From: Clytia hemisphaerica
Lineage: Eukaryota > Cnidaria > Hydrozoa > Leptothecata > Clytiidae
NCBI GenBank assembly: GCA_902728285.1
Contig: CACVBU010000292.1
Coordinates: forward strand, 1,244,256-1,308,255
Length of the DNA: 64,000 nucleotides
Direction: 5' to 3'
Shown: piece after piece, positions 1 to 13,018 of the stretch
Position numbering within the stretch: position 1 is the stretch's first letter
How the letters are laid out: each line of letters opens with the position of its first letter
Notes under the pieces: generated by a model
Database searches by the model: none
What the model was told of the DNA's origin: nothing
What the model saw: the letters and a program-made list of their open reading frames with translations, nothing else
Position numbers and translations under genes: made by a program

Positions 1-75
1 ACAATTGGCCCTATGAATAGTTTGAAAGCACTGAAGTTGAGCCCAGTGCGTTGCGCACGTTCGACTATATATACA
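1..75. repeat. Fragment of a dispersed repeat, shared with the 35-36 kb minisatellite region
   Basis: Positions about 20-56 carry a segment (GAAGTTGAGCCCAGTGCG...GTTCGACTAT) that recurs in inverted orientation at about 35279-35315 and, more diverged, at about 36219-36252. The copies at 35.3 and 36.2 kb flank the minisatellite there, so this is probably the edge of another copy cut by the window boundary. No coding potential is seen. Confidence 0.6.
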
Positions 76-478
76 CAATGTTGGTTATTGATTAAAATTT
101 AATCTTGTAGATGAAAGATTAAAGGTTTGTTTTTAAATAAGATTGATATCGTTTGCTTATACTCTTTCTTCAATCTTAATTTACAAGCTTTTCATTTGTT
201 GAGTTTACACTAATGATGCTGGCAAACTGTCTACTGACTTTTTGCCGGCTGTAATTGATGGATTGCCAGACTCAACAAGAGTGCCGGTATTTTTTATGTA
301 CTTAAAATCGCTTGTTGGAGATTCACATTATGTGGATTTTCTAACAAATTATAAACATCAATATCTTTGCAACATATTACGGTATGGCACTCAAATTTTG
401 GAAATGAGTTAACATCAAAGAAAAGAAAATTTAGAAAAAAAAATTTCCTTTGTGATGACATCATATTATCATAATGGC

Positions 479-1042
479 CAGGGGGGGGGTCTTGCAGTTA
501 CTCCTTGACACTATGTGGAGTAACTGCAATTTTGGACATTTTCTACAGACACCACCACCCTTGCAGTTATTCCATAGTGTACTAACTGATTTTACCCTCA
601 AAATTGGTGTATACCACCCCCAAAAATGCCAAATTTGGCAATTTTTTCACTGAATTCCTCATTTTTGATACCATTTTACTGGGTACGTCTTATTAACGAC
701 CGTTCAAGAGTTAAATATCTCAATCATTTTCCAAGTTTGTTGAAATATCTTTCATGCCTTGATTGAAAAAAAAATTGTGATTTTTTTTTGACTTTTGAAA
801 AAAATGTTTTGAATTTTTTTGCTTCCGGAATTTTTAAAAACCTAAAATTTTAAGTGAAAAATTGAAAAATGTGCTCACTTAGTACACCATATCCTACCAA
901 AATCGACAATTTTGGGCTTAGGCACCACCCATGTTGCAGTTAGTCCACTGTTTAGTAACTGTTTTCCCAAATTTTGGTTTATATACCACCACGGTAGTAA
1001 TTGTCATAGTGTTTATATAATAACTGCATGACCCCCCCCCTG
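479..1042. mobile_element. C/G-run inverted-repeat element with 7-bp target duplication
   Basis: The ends are inverted copies: CAGGGGGGGGGTCTTGCAGT at the left and an ACTGCATGACCCCCCCCCCTG-like sequence at the right. The element is directly flanked by TAATGGC at 472-478 and 1043-1049. Inside, the phrase 'ccaccacc..ttgcagtta..ccatagtg..taactg' recurs about four times, so the body is built from imperfect copies of its own terminus. No ORF is present. It is a non-autonomous DNA-transposon-like element (MITE) upstream of CCDC93. The superfamily is not assigned; 7-9 bp duplications are seen in hAT- and Mutator-like elements. Confidence 0.7.
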
Positions 1043-1616
1043 TAATGGCGCCAAATTTTATAAACAAATAATTATGACAATTTTGGGGCACTGGACTGTC
1101 TTGGGCAATGAAAATTTTGGCAATCTAGTTAAAATTGTTTGTGAGGAATTTAATTGAATTAAAAAATCTTTTCTACATCAAGAGCTATAGCAGTTTAAAG
1201 TTATTAGGCCATTCTTTGGAAATTTTTGCAAAAGTTCTCACAAAAAACTGCTTCAATTATTTTTAAAGATTTTATGAGGGGTGGGATATTTTGTCCCCCG
1301 GACTATAATTCCTCAAAAAGGCCTTGGTTATTCCCTCTGGAAAAACTCTTTTGGCCATTCACTGAATTAATTCCCTATCCCACCAAAATTTCTTCCCTAA
1401 AATATATACGCATTTATCAACTTAGATGAATAGTTTTCTTCAGCTGAAGTTTATAATAATCTAGAAGTTTATTGTAATTTTAATTTCGACTGATGTCAGA
1501 GAAGAGAAAGACAGGTCTAGAACCCTTTGTAGAGAGAGTGATTATGGGCTATGTGACAGGATTGAATTTATTCAATGGAAACTATCATTAAAATTTTTCA
1601 ATTTTTCCATTCTAGA

Positions 1617-4600
1617 ATGGCTGAATCAATACCAAACATGGCCCAAAAGGTAATTGAAGTAGTTACATCCAACTTTAGCTGGGAAATCTGGCTCTGAAAC
1701 CTTCTTTAATAAATGCTCTTTATGAATTTGCTTAACGCTGGCTTCAGCAAAATGTTTCAAATTCAAGGACTTCTTTTTTTTAACTTTTGGACTTTGTATA
1801 TTAACAACAGAGTTCCAAATGATAAATGACTGGTAACTCTCTCCTAACCACAAGTACTAAGCAGCATTTGTGATGGTACCTCCAGCTTTTAAACTTTTTC
1901 TCTTAGATAGAAACACGGGAAGATGAGGAGCAGGGAAAGAAGTTTCATGAAACAGTTGATTTGCTTCTTGCTGCTGGATATTTTCGAGCAAGAATTAAAG
2001 GATTATCTCCCTTCGATAAGGTTTGTTTATTTTCTTTAATTCAATCTACCTCGAGGTCCTTTAAAACGACCCTTGTCTGTTCATTTGTCGGTTTGTCCAT
2101 CTGTTACTAACTTTTTTTGGGGATTGGCTTACATTAGTTTCTTTTCTTAATTCTTTCACAAAGACTATGTCGGAAATGTGAGGGATCCGAGAGTTTTTCT
2201 GATAAAAAATGCTAATTACATACTCGTTATATATTCAATATAATTATATCATATTATACACTTCTTTGGAAGGCAATTGGAATGTAAGCTTCACTTTCAA
2301 TTTATAATACTTCGGATGGCACTAATCCCATTATAAATTTCTTGGATAGGTAGTTGGTGGTATGACATGGTGTATTACCACGTGTGATTTCGATGTTGAT
2401 GTCGACCTTTTATTTCAAGAAAACTCTACAATCGGTCAGAAAATGTATGATACTCTCAATATTTCATTTTATAAATCGTTGCTTACTCAGCTCCTTTATG
2501 TTAGATTCAAAAAAGCATGACTGTCAATAAAAACTGTACGGTCCCATTTTTTTCAATTTTGCATTGGATCGTTTAACGATTCTTAAAAATCCATATTCAT
2601 TTAAAAAGAAACTCCCTGTCCTACATTAAAACATGATTCTTATTTCTCTACCGCAATATCATCCAAAGTCTATTCACGATAAGTGTGCACTCTTTTTTCT
2701 TTTACCTATAACTTTTGAAGGAATTCTTCAATCTTCATAAATTTGGTATCATTTGAAAGATATTAGTGAGTGGAACAATTTGAAATAAAAAAATCTTCAA
2801 AAAATTCTGAAAATGAAGATGAAAATGAAGAAGTCATCACTGTGAAGAAATTTCATTAAAATATTTATTCAATATAAAGTTATGATACAAAGTTAATAAG
2901 TGATTGACCCCAAAAAACAGCAAAAAACTGCAAAAACAGCGTTTTTAGACGTCAATCAGCTTATAACTTTGTTTGATATCGTTTGACTGAATGATTATTT
3001 TTGAGAAATTTTTTCACAGTGATGACGTTCGATGATCAAGGATTCACTTCAGTGAAAATGATAGTTATACTGTAGCACTTTTCTACAAGATCTTCATTTT
3101 TTTCTTCTTCATTTTCATCTTCATGTTCAGAATTCTTTTAAAGATTTTTTTATTTCAAATTGTTCCACTCACTAATATCTTTCCAATGATACCAAATTTG
3201 TAAAGATTAAAGAATTCCTTCGAAAGTTATAGGTAAAAGAAAAAAGAGTGCACACTTATCGTGAATAGACTTTAGCATCCCATTCAGTATTTGAAAGCAT
3301 ATAAATAGCCCAGAGTTTGACCATTCAGTGATAGGCTCAAATTACTGTAGCCTTTAAACATGCCATAGTTACCATTGTTATTACTATTAGCACCAAAAAG
3401 ACACATATTTGGCCACATCGGTACTTCATAGTCCCTCATAGTAATAATCATCAAGTTAAATCAACTGTTGTTTTACTCCTTCATTTGTTTTATTCATAGT
3501 GCATTGACTGAGAAGATTGTTGCAGTTTTACCAAAGATGAAATGTCCACATCGCATAGAACCTCATCAAATTCAAGGGCTCGATTTCATTCATATATTTC
3601 CTGTCATCCAGGTACCATATCACCAACACAATTATATTCATAACATTGTTAATAATATTTGAAAAAAAGACAGTTTGGTTAGAAATTACATCTCCCTCCG
3701 TAATACTATAGTAACTTCGAGATAATCAGGGTCAAAAAGCTTACAATGTTAATGTTACAAATCATTGATTACTAGTTTAATTACTGAAAATTTCAAAAAA
3801 GAATTTCGAATTTGATGAGGTCATCGTTTTTTTTGCTAAAAAACTGAAATCCTTAAAAAATTCTGATGGATCATAATTTTGAAAATTTATATAACATGCA
3901 CCTTTGGTCAAAATTTGTAATTGTTGTTTCATCAAAAGTCATTAAATAAAATCTTTATGACGTCATCGAAAAAACTCGAATTGGTGTTTTTGCGAATCAC
4001 GCCAGATTTCCTAAACAGAAACCATCTCCTTAGAAAAATCTTAATCTACTCATTAATTTACCTCTCTCAAGCCCAAAATGAGCTTCTAGAACAATTTGTA
4101 ACGTTGCAAGTCTTTGACCCCTGTAGAATAAGAACTTTCAAAAATTCTTTTACTTAATTTTATGATGTTGACGTTTTATTTTCAGTGGCTTGTAAAGAGG
4201 GCAATCGAAGTTCGAGAAGAATTGGGTGATAAGATTCGTGAATACTCAATTAATCAATTTCACAAATCATATTCCATGCCCAAAGATGAAGAAGCAAAGG
4301 AAAAAGAATTCCTATCCCTTGATGCCGTCAAAACATTCAAGGTTTTGATTATTTTTGTTAAAATCGTTTAAAGGTTTTATTTTTGAATAAGAGTGATATC
4401 GTTTGCTTACACATCAATTTTAATTTACAAGCTTTTTCACATTGGATTGACACGGATGTGGAGCAAGATTGGTCAGAACAAGGAAAAGAAAAACGCTTTT
4501 TTGCTAATATCAGCAAAATATAATAAAAGGCAGACACTGTCCTGATATGAAATATGTGTCTGACATGAAACGGAGACACTTTGATATGTGAAAAGAAAAC

Positions 4601-7600
4601 TTTTAAGATCGCATTAACTCCGAACTTCATTACTTCATTTATATGAAGTTGTTCTTTCAGTTAAGTTCAGTAAAATGATTCTCTTCTCTTTATAGTCGCA
4701 TCCTTCGGATAGTGGATTTTCTTAATCCTTTATTGTTCCGGTTGAAAATTGTATGCTATGCCTGTGAAAAACATACTTGCGTAGAAAAAGCTACAATACT
4801 ATTGACAATAATGTGTCATTTCAGTGGTTTTGTTTTATTGCTTTTTTATTCCCTTATCGGACTAAAATTCGCATTCCTTCAAATTCAACCAAATTTAATT
4901 TTTATAATGCAACAGGAATCATACAAGCCAAAACGAATGTTCAAGAAGCCCTCCAAGTTTGCCAAAGCTGATGAAGACACACAAGTTCAAAGCACGCTCT
5001 TAGAATACGGTCAACGCTTTGGTTTCAGTGGGAGTAAAGCAAACAAGGAAGAAACAGAAGCCAAACAAAAAGCCATTGCTGCAGGTTTGTGAGGGGAATT
5101 TTAGCTGGCGATCATATCAAAACTATTTTCATCCAAAGTAGGTCAAATAATTCCTAACGCTTGATTTGTAATTGTGTCAAACTTTATATCTCAAATCACA
5201 TCAGTAAGCGAATGAAGGTGGGTTAGTATCACCAAAGAAATAATCAAATTGATCTTGAATCACAGCTCTAACATATTGAAGGATCGGTCTTTTCTCCATT
5301 TTTTGCAGGCCTGGTAAAAGTAAAAGGTGATGAGTCAGCAGAAAATCAAGAAGAAGAAGAAAAGAAATTGAAACTCCTCATGGAGGGCATGTCCGAAACT
5401 GACATTCAACAGGTTCTTCTTATTGTAACGTTTTTTGGGACGAGATGGTGTTTTTACAAGATTTTATTTGATTTGGTTGGTCGTTAACCAGTAATAAAAC
5501 AATTTTGTTACTTTTTCTAAAGAACGCGTCATTTTTGTTACTTCAAATGACCAAATATTGAAGTATTTTATAAAAACTCCATCTCATCTGCGTTTTTTGG
5601 AAGCTCAGTCCCCTTCAACTTTTTCAATGAGATGTTATTCAAAGTGCCGTATTTCGTTCTACAAAGTCAAAGGGACTGTTTGGAAATATTCGTGAGTAAG
5701 AGACAAATCTAAGACTTTATCTACATCCCTCTTTATTTTCAAGCTGAAACCAAGAAGACAGAAATTCTAGTCTGGTCCAATTTTAGTCGTGGTTTTCATT
5801 CCTTAAAATACCAATTAGGAAAATAACTTCTTCCTTTAGATGATCTCATCGCAAGCAGTCGGCTCCATCGTTGGTATGAAATCCGAAGAAATCTCACAGA
5901 TCGCAAAAGATTACTTGCAGAGACAAGCAGAGCTTGAACAGGAAGCGAGCGATATGAAAGCGGGCAAATCTGGTGGTCTTCAAACGCACAAGAGACATGT
6001 GACCGCATTGGAGAAGGCTATTACTGCCGAACAGGAAAAACTACAAAAGGTTTTTTCTATTGATTGTATTTAGAAGCTTTATCGCATCATGGAAAATATT
6101 TACTAAAGCAGAAATACCCAAAATTTGATATTTTAAAATAACTTCTTTTTGTTTTAGGCTAACACAGAATTGGGTGAGATTGAAAATGAAGTAGATGAAA
6201 CGAGAGAAGTTTATAAAAAGGTGAACATTACTCTTGATTGAACATCATTGCCTGAATACAAGGATTGGTTACTTTAATGGGATAAACTTTCGCGGATTTC
6301 CCAATGGAAATTTGGAAGGGCCTCATCCGCGAAATATTTCTAAACAAAATTCAAAGTATGTCAAATAAATACTATTTGAGTGGCTACTTGCATCAAATAG
6401 GCGCAAATAATGTTTAATTCAACAACCAACATGCATGATTTTACAGTAAAAGTCACAAATCCCCGCAAAAGTTTATCCCATTAAAGTATCTTTCATGTGT
6501 AGATTTGTTGTTTTTTATCTTTTAGAATCATCCTAAGTTTTCTACTGTAAATAATTCGGTCAAAGCTCTCGTTACGAATTGTGTTTTCTATTTCCTTATG
6601 TGCATCCATCATTAATTATTTTTCTGTTCCGTTTCCATCCTTAGAAAATGGAATACAAAGAGAAGTTGGATGTGGAAACAGAAAAATTGAAAGAATTGGA
6701 ATCAGAACAAACGAAAAGGTCAGTAAGTTTCCAATTAGTGATTCAGGGTTTTTCAACACAGATAAGATCACTAATCTTAACTCCTTCAGTCTTAAGTACT
6801 GTGGGAAATATTAGGATTTTTCCAAAGCCACGGTATATCAACTTCAAATGATTAAAGCAAAATAGGATCGGGTTCATCGGAAAGGTCTATTCAAGATCTA
6901 TTTTTGCATTGTGCCATTTTTTTTAATGAGGTTCTCAATCAAATTATCGGCAGCCGAAAGAATTGTTCTTAAATGAAGGGGTTGACTGATAATTGTCATG
7001 GCTAATCTTTTCTAATCTATGGCGCTGTCGCTGTCATTCGTCACTTGTATCTTGATTTTGCTCAAATGAATTTTTTGAACTTTTTTCAGTACTCTGTCGA
7101 AATTACAATCACTCGTGGCATTGAATGAAAGTCTCAAAAAGCAAGAACAAGAGTTCAAAGCTCACTGCAAGGTATGAATCGGACACTTTTACCAGACGTT
7201 AAACCAAGCAAAAGAAGAAACAATCAACTTTAAATCTTTCAATAAAGAGTTTTGACAATTTTGATAAAAATTCACCTGACGGTGACGAGAGAAAATGAAA
7301 CATTGACAATGTGTAAAACTTTTAACATCGTAAATTCAATAACTCTAATCTTTCGCTTTAACAGGTTGAATTGAAAGAAATTGAGGAGAAAATGTCGAAA
7401 TTGGAAGCAATCGTCAACGAAGGAGATAATACGGAAGCGGTACCTTATTTTGTTTCCTCGGATCGGCTGATATCTTCACTAAGAATGATAAGTGGCGCAG
7501 CCTAACACTGGGAGAACCTGGGATTGTCCAAAGCATTTTTCTGAATTGTTCCGTTCATTTCGTATCTTTAACTTTTCATATCGAATCTAATAAAATCTTA

Positions 7601-9505
7601 AAAGAAATTTTATGTTCAAAAGGTCGTGATTGTATTTTAGTACCTATTTCAGTTTCAAGATAGCTTCGCCATTTTTTTTTTTGATAAAAAATTCAAATTT
7701 CTCTGATTTCTGCATTAGGAACGGATGAGAGTCATCAACGAACAATTTGATAACGACACTGAAAAATTACGCAAAATGAGACTGGCACTGGTAAGTAGTA
7801 GAAATAACATAATCTCTATTTCCAAATAAAGTCCTGGAATTCGTACAAGTAGTTAATGCGTTCAAATTATGAATTAAAGATCCTTTTAAAATATCAAAAA
7901 AGATTAATCTGCTAGAATCTGCCGTTTGTGTTCATGATGATGTGGCGTAAATTTTCTGATCTTCGGTCTCATTTTTGAAAATTGGACTATTTTACAAGAT
8001 GTTTTCTGCACTGATCCGAATTTCGAGATTAATTAATTCGTTTCCTTTTGCTTGTTCTTTAGGCTAAAAGAAACCGAGAGATCGCATCTTTGCAATGGAA
8101 AATCGATGATGTACCGACCAGAGCAGAACTCAAACAATATCAAAGTCGCTTTGTTGAACTCTATAACCAATGTAAGCGAACTCTCTTGAATTTGAACCCT
8201 GTTAATTCAAATCTTGCTTTCAATGCGAACAAAACTTTTTACGTTTTTCATTATAACATTGACTAGTCTACACATAGTTTTGCGTATCACTGTAATGATT
8301 TTTCACATATTTCTTCCAGTTGGATCAACGCACAAAGAGACCAAACAATTCTACACACTATATAATACGTTAGATGATACCAAATTGTACTTAGAAAAAG
8401 AGGTAATTCTACTTCTGACTAAACGTTGTTTTCTGATGATTTTTCTCTATTTTTGTTACGATGGTTAATCTTTTAACAGATTGTAACAATTATCTTCTTA
8501 TTCACAATTTCATTAAACATTGAACTTCGCACGACACTGAGCATTTCTTCATAAAGTTCAGCTTTGGTTAAAATAAATCGCTCTGGTTTTTCAGGTTGGG
8601 TATCTGAACTCGATCCATGATACTTTTGAACAGTAAGTTGCCCTCTTACAGCCTCTTAACATCTTTCCTTAGTTTTTACGTATGAAAAAGCTGTCAAAAC
8701 TGACATAAACTACAAAAGAGATATAGAAAAATGTATCTCCTCGCTAGAATTCCTACCCGATGAGTAAATCAAAATTTATCAATTTATCATTGCTCATTGG
8801 TATTAGCACTTTGATATTCTTAATAGCTTTCGGGTCAGTCAACCAGACGAATTTTTGCATTATATTTTATCATAAAAACCTTCCTTCCTTCTAGCGCAAG
8901 CCAAGGCTCAGACACGTCAAAGGAAGAATTCTTAAAACAATTAGAGAAAATCAATCAAGGCGTTAAAGCGACCGAAGATAAAATTCAGAAAAAGTTGAAA
9001 CAAGAAAAAGATAAAAGATATGCTTGCAATGAGACACTAATGGAACTGGTTGAAAAACAAAGAGAATATTATAAAACTGTCCGAGATTTCCAAGAGGTAC
9101 CTTTCATTTACATTCTTTAGTTGAATGATTTGATTCTAGCAAAGATACTTTTTAGATATCGTTGCTTGAGAGCAAGAAGCCACAAGTAAATTTTTCTCGA
9201 TTTGTTCATAACGAACAGCCTTTAAAGTACGGCTTTTTTGCTCCAAAAAATTGAAATTCTGAATATGACTATACTGGTAAGTAAATTTTTTCAAAAATTT
9301 ACTTAAGGCTTTCTTGCAACGATATGTGTTTTTTATCGACATTTGTTATTTCTTCAAAATGCTTTGCTAATTACTTTAATAAACAATCCACAATCCCTTG
9401 CTTCAACAAAGAGTATTCTTTTAACCTCCATTTCTCTCGTTTTAGGAATGCAAGAAAGCGGAGATACTTTTATCCAAATTGAAAGCTGCTGGTCTAGGGA
9501 TATAA
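1617..9505 (+). CDS. CCDC93: CCDC93, subunit of the CCC (COMMD/CCDC22/CCDC93) endosomal recycling complex; 18 coding exons
   Basis: Coding exons: 1617-1649, 1907-2020, 2350-2444, 3500-3611, 4186-4341, 4916-5084, 5309-5412, 5840-6049, 6158-6220, 6645-6718, 7090-7171, 7365-7439, 7719-7790, 8063-8171, 8320-8402, 8595-8632, 8895-9096 and 9446-9505. All introns are GT-AG and the joined frame is open: 1851 nt, 616 aa, close to the about 630 aa of vertebrate CCDC93. The N-terminal third ([57 protein letters not shown]) is the conserved globular domain of the family. From about residue 200 the protein is long charged coiled coil, ending ...[12 protein letters not shown]. In known animals CCDC93 pairs with CCDC22 and COMMD proteins and works with Retriever to return cargo from endosomes; that role is by homology. 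An acceptor-like tttccattctag just before the start suggests an upstream non-coding exon. Confidence 0.93.
2665..3273. mobile_element. 0.6-kb near-perfect palindrome (foldback MITE) in CCDC93 intron 3
   Basis: AAAGTCTATTCACGATAAGT at 2665 is matched in inverted orientation by the sequence ending at 3273. The two arms pair over most of about 270 bp, including 'gtgcactcttttttcttttacctataact' against its complement. They surround a short centre near 2930-2960 rich in caaaaacagc. There is no ORF. The structure is that of a foldback or MITE-type DNA element sitting in an intron. No obvious target duplication longer than 2-3 bp is visible. Confidence 0.75.
6270..6488. mobile_element. 219-bp TA-flanked MITE in CCDC93 intron 9
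   Basis: The termini are TACTTTAATGGGATAAACTT and its inverted copy ending TTAAAGTA at 6488. TA at both edges fits the TA target duplication of Tc1/mariner-type elements. The sub-terminal AAACTTT(T/C)GCG motif recalls the element at 55824-56261, suggesting a related family. Confidence 0.7.
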
Positions 9506-11007
9506 TTTATGCGACTTTCTTATGTTACGATTTAACATTTTAACTCATTCATTTTTATATTACCCCTTGATAATTGATATCAATTTAATTTAACTGCAGT
9601 GCACTTTTGCGAGCACAGCCTTCTAGAATTCCACCCTTTTCGCAATATTTTCAACACAGAAAAGATAATTGTAAAAGTTAATTTAAATTTTTCATTTTTT
9701 TGAGAAACATTTTATAAAAAATAGCATAGCCCGAATTTTTTAAATTCGAATTTTCATGTATCATTTTTAGATTAGAATTTTGATTTTTCTTAATTTAAAT
9801 TTTCCGGAGGTAAACAGGTTTAAATAATTTCAAGTTTATCGAATTGTGGAATACTTTTTACCCTTTTACCGCCAACCTATACTTACGACATGACGGAAAT
9901 TCTTTTCATGACGATGGTGGTTAATTTTGATTGAGCATTTTAACTTGCTTTTTAAATAATTGAAATACTGGTATTGTTATAAGAACAAGAATTCATTTTA
10001 AAAACTCCTCATTCATTTTCACCTTCATTGTCAAAAGGTTTTGAAACTATTCTTCTTAAAAATTATTGTGCTCTGAACTATCTTTCCAACGGTATCTGTT
10101 TTCTTGAACAAATTAGTAATATAATTTTCTACTGTTTAGTTTTGTATTAAATGTTAAATATTGGAATTGAAATTAAAAAAAAAAGATTAATTGAATCAGA
10201 TCTCCTTTACTCATTAATCCTTGTCAATTCTCCTGATTTAATGAGACTAAAATTTACTCCTGGTCGGATTTTTTAAAAAATCCTCTAAAAGTCCGTTAAT
10301 TTAACCTTTGTTCGTTTGTTCGTCCAGCCGTGCCAATTTTCGAAAAAAAAAATTTTATGGGCGAATTTGGGACAAAAAGTGCATATAAAAGGGCTTTCTA
10401 GACTTTTTGGTGGATTGCTTCATTAGTGTGTCCTGATTTTTTACACGGTGATGCGAAATTGTAATCCTTTAAATGTAAGACTTAAGATTAAAAAAAAAAG
10501 AATAAAAAGTTTTAGCCAAATTTTGGATATTTTGGAAGTTGCTTCATTAGATTTTATATTTAAAAATCATTTTATATGGGGCTCTTTACCTCTAAAACAT
10601 CGGTAAGCCAATGTGAAACAATTACTTGTTTTCAAGCTTATGCATCTATATGCTATGCTGTTATCTTTCTTTTTTAGTTCAAACATTTTCATCTTCATTA
10701 AGCATGTTTCCGACAATCTATCCCTGGTAGGTCCATTCAGCATGTTGCTTGTTGATGACTTTTCGACGAATCCAAAAAAAGTAGAAAAACCACTTGACAT
10801 TGGTAAAATATATTTCCTCGACGACTCAAAAGATGTCCAAGAAACTTTTAAAACCCTCAGAATGCTTAGCAATTTTAATTTACAGCCCAAAATCCTGAAA
10901 GTAAAACGTTTACTTCAAATTTTATCTCCCCTTCTTTTATAAAAAGTGCTAAGTTTTAATGGGGCATCAATTTGTTTGTTTAGAATGTTTTTAAATTGTC
11001 CACAAAG
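9506..11007. other. CCDC93 3' flank, no gene recognised
   Basis: AT-rich sequence with long A and T runs. Overlapping ORFs of about 107-109 codons lie on both strands near 10567-10942, but they have no recognisable motif and look like chance opens. No repeat structure was seen. Confidence 0.4.
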
Positions 11008-11171
11008 AATAGACGATATCGGCTTTCCGAATTCTTCGAATTCGCCGAATGATTACCCATGATGCATTGAGCAAAAAGTTCACAGACGATATTGACTTTC
11101 TGTGAATTTTTTTGCGCAATGCATCATGGGTAATCATTTGGGGAGAATTTGGAAAGCCGATATCGTCTATT
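11008..11171. mobile_element. 164-bp palindromic MITE
   Basis: AATAGACGATATCGGCTTTC at the left is matched by GAAAGCCGATATCGTCTATT at the right. The arms continue through 'gattacccatgatgcattg' and its inverted copy, around a short centre. It is non-coding. The hairpin arms of about 60 bp make it a small foldback element. Confidence 0.75.
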
Positions 11172-12475
11172 GAACTACAGTAGACTCTGCACTTATTCGA
11201 ATATTTAGGTTATTCGAAATGAGATGGCGTTCCCCTCGGATCTGCCTACAGCACCCGACCCCGAGAATGTAGGTGAAATTTGAATCAGACCTGAGAGAAC
11301 GAAATTTTGAACTCCCAAAACCCTTTCCCAGGGGTTAGTTTCATTACTTTTGATAGATAGGCTATTTTTTTTGGTCCTTGAAGTTGACTCCCATTTTCGT
11401 TATAACCCCCAGAATGTAGGTTTGGTTTTATGGCTTTAAATCTAGTAATAGTAAAATGTTGATATTTTTTCGATTGAATTAATTATAACAGGAAATTTTA
11501 GAAATATTTTATGCCAAAACAATATTCTAAAGAGCTTTTCTTATTCTGAAAATTGGATTTTTTCGCTTTTTAACCCCCAGAATGTAGGTGAAAAGATTCG
11601 GTAGCTGAGAGCGAAATTTCAGTATTCATCGGAAATTTTTGTTCTCTAAGTGAAATTCATACTTTAGAAATATACTCTGACAAAAAATTAACAAAGATAT
11701 TAATTTTTATTGCTACAAATGATGAAAAGTAAAAGAAAGGACGAAAAGAAGAGACAAGAAAGTTGTTTTTATTTTGTAGGTTGAAGATTCTGTGTTAAAA
11801 TATGTGAATAATGTAACAACACCCCTGCCTCACAGCCCCGGTGGAACTTTTCCCACATCGGGTCAAAAATTTCTACTAAATTCCCAATTGGCATAGAAAT
11901 TCTATTGTTCCAAACTTAGGCAAATTTTCTGATTGGGCTGGGGTCTGGGACACGTCGTAAAAGCTTAAAATGCCAACATTAATCATCTCTCAGGTAATAC
12001 TTTCATGTTATGAAAGTACAAAAAGTATTATATAATTTGACAGACTTTTTATGTCGGGTTATGAAGGCTCCCAAAAGGTAGGTCAAACATTTTCGTTAAA
12101 ATATCTAACTTAGAACAATAAATATTGAAATGGACTATTTTCCACATTTCCTTAGTTCATTAGGAATAACAGAATACCGAAAGTTGAAAATCTGGCAGGA
12201 GAACGAATTTTTCAGTTATTCGAACTCCCGGTCATTTGAAGTAAAATTTGGTGTATACAAAAGTTCGGACTATTTTTCTTTGAAAAATTGGGATGAAAAA
12301 TTTGCTAAAAATCATTATTTTCAAGATTTTGAGACAAAGAAGCTTTTACGAAAATTTTTAAATTTTTAAAAAATCTATTTTTGGTTTTGTAAAAGATCAT
12401 CTATCGCAAAAATATTTTCAAATTGTTTTTTCTTCGCTGAAAATAAGGTCTTCAAAATTGAAATACTCTTCTTCG
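11172..12475. repeat. Non-coding interval with three spaced copies of a CCCCCAGAATGTAGGT phrase
   Basis: The phrase 'cc(c)cagaatgtaggt' occurs at about 11270, 11410 and 11575. The first and third are followed by related 'gaaa..agctgagag/gcctgagag..cgaaattt' text, so part of this stretch is an old tandem or dispersed repeat. A stretch near 11184-11220 (CTTATTCGAATATTTAGGTT) resembles transposon ends but no partner end could be fixed. An 80-codon ORF at 12130 is not convincing. Confidence 0.4.
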
Positions 12476-12789
12476 TACTCTTAGGTTCCAAATAAACGCC
12501 CCCCCCCCCCCGCTTGTTAATTTTTCGAAAATTTTCCACCCCCCCGGACCTTATTAGGACCCCCCCGTTTATTAATCTCTAAGAATATTTTCAGCTGTCA
12601 AAGAGACGGCCCCTTATTTTGCTCTAAATAGCCTGATTTTAGCCTATTTTTACCTTATTTTTGGGTTTCAGAAGTACAATTTCCAACCCCTCGGCAATTA
12701 GGTCCCCCCGTTTATTAAAATGTAGAAAATTTTTCAACCCCCTCCGTTTATTCGAACCCCCCCCCCCGTTTATTTGGAACCTAAGAGTA
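12476..12789. mobile_element. TA-flanked inverted-repeat element filled with poly-C runs
   Basis: The left end TACTCTTAGGTTCCAAATAA and the right end TTATTTGGAACCTAAGAGTA are perfect inverted copies with TA at each edge. The interior consists of repeated 'CCCCCCGTTTATTA/CCCCCGGACCTTATTAGG' phrases on one strand. It has the same design as the element at 22556-23279, and both begin TACTCTT. It is a non-autonomous, probably mariner-type element. Confidence 0.75.
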
Positions 12790-13018
12790 AGAGCCTTCAT
12801 TTTCTTCGTCATCAAAATTTTTCATTGCGATTTAAAAAAAATTCAGATTCGAAGATAGTTGGCCTAACAGAAAATGAAAAAAAAATGTAAAACATGCCAA
12901 AGTTTTGTGGGCAGTCAGAAATTCGTGTTTCGTGTGTCAAATATGAAGAATTCACTTTGGTCAGATCCCTTAAATTTAATTTTTTGGTTCTTACGAATTT
13001 TTTTGTTTTTCTTTCAAG

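Noticed and set aside
10567..10942. Overlapping sense and antisense ORFs of 107-109 codons
   Set aside because: No recognisable motif, no splice context, AT-rich composition like the surroundings.
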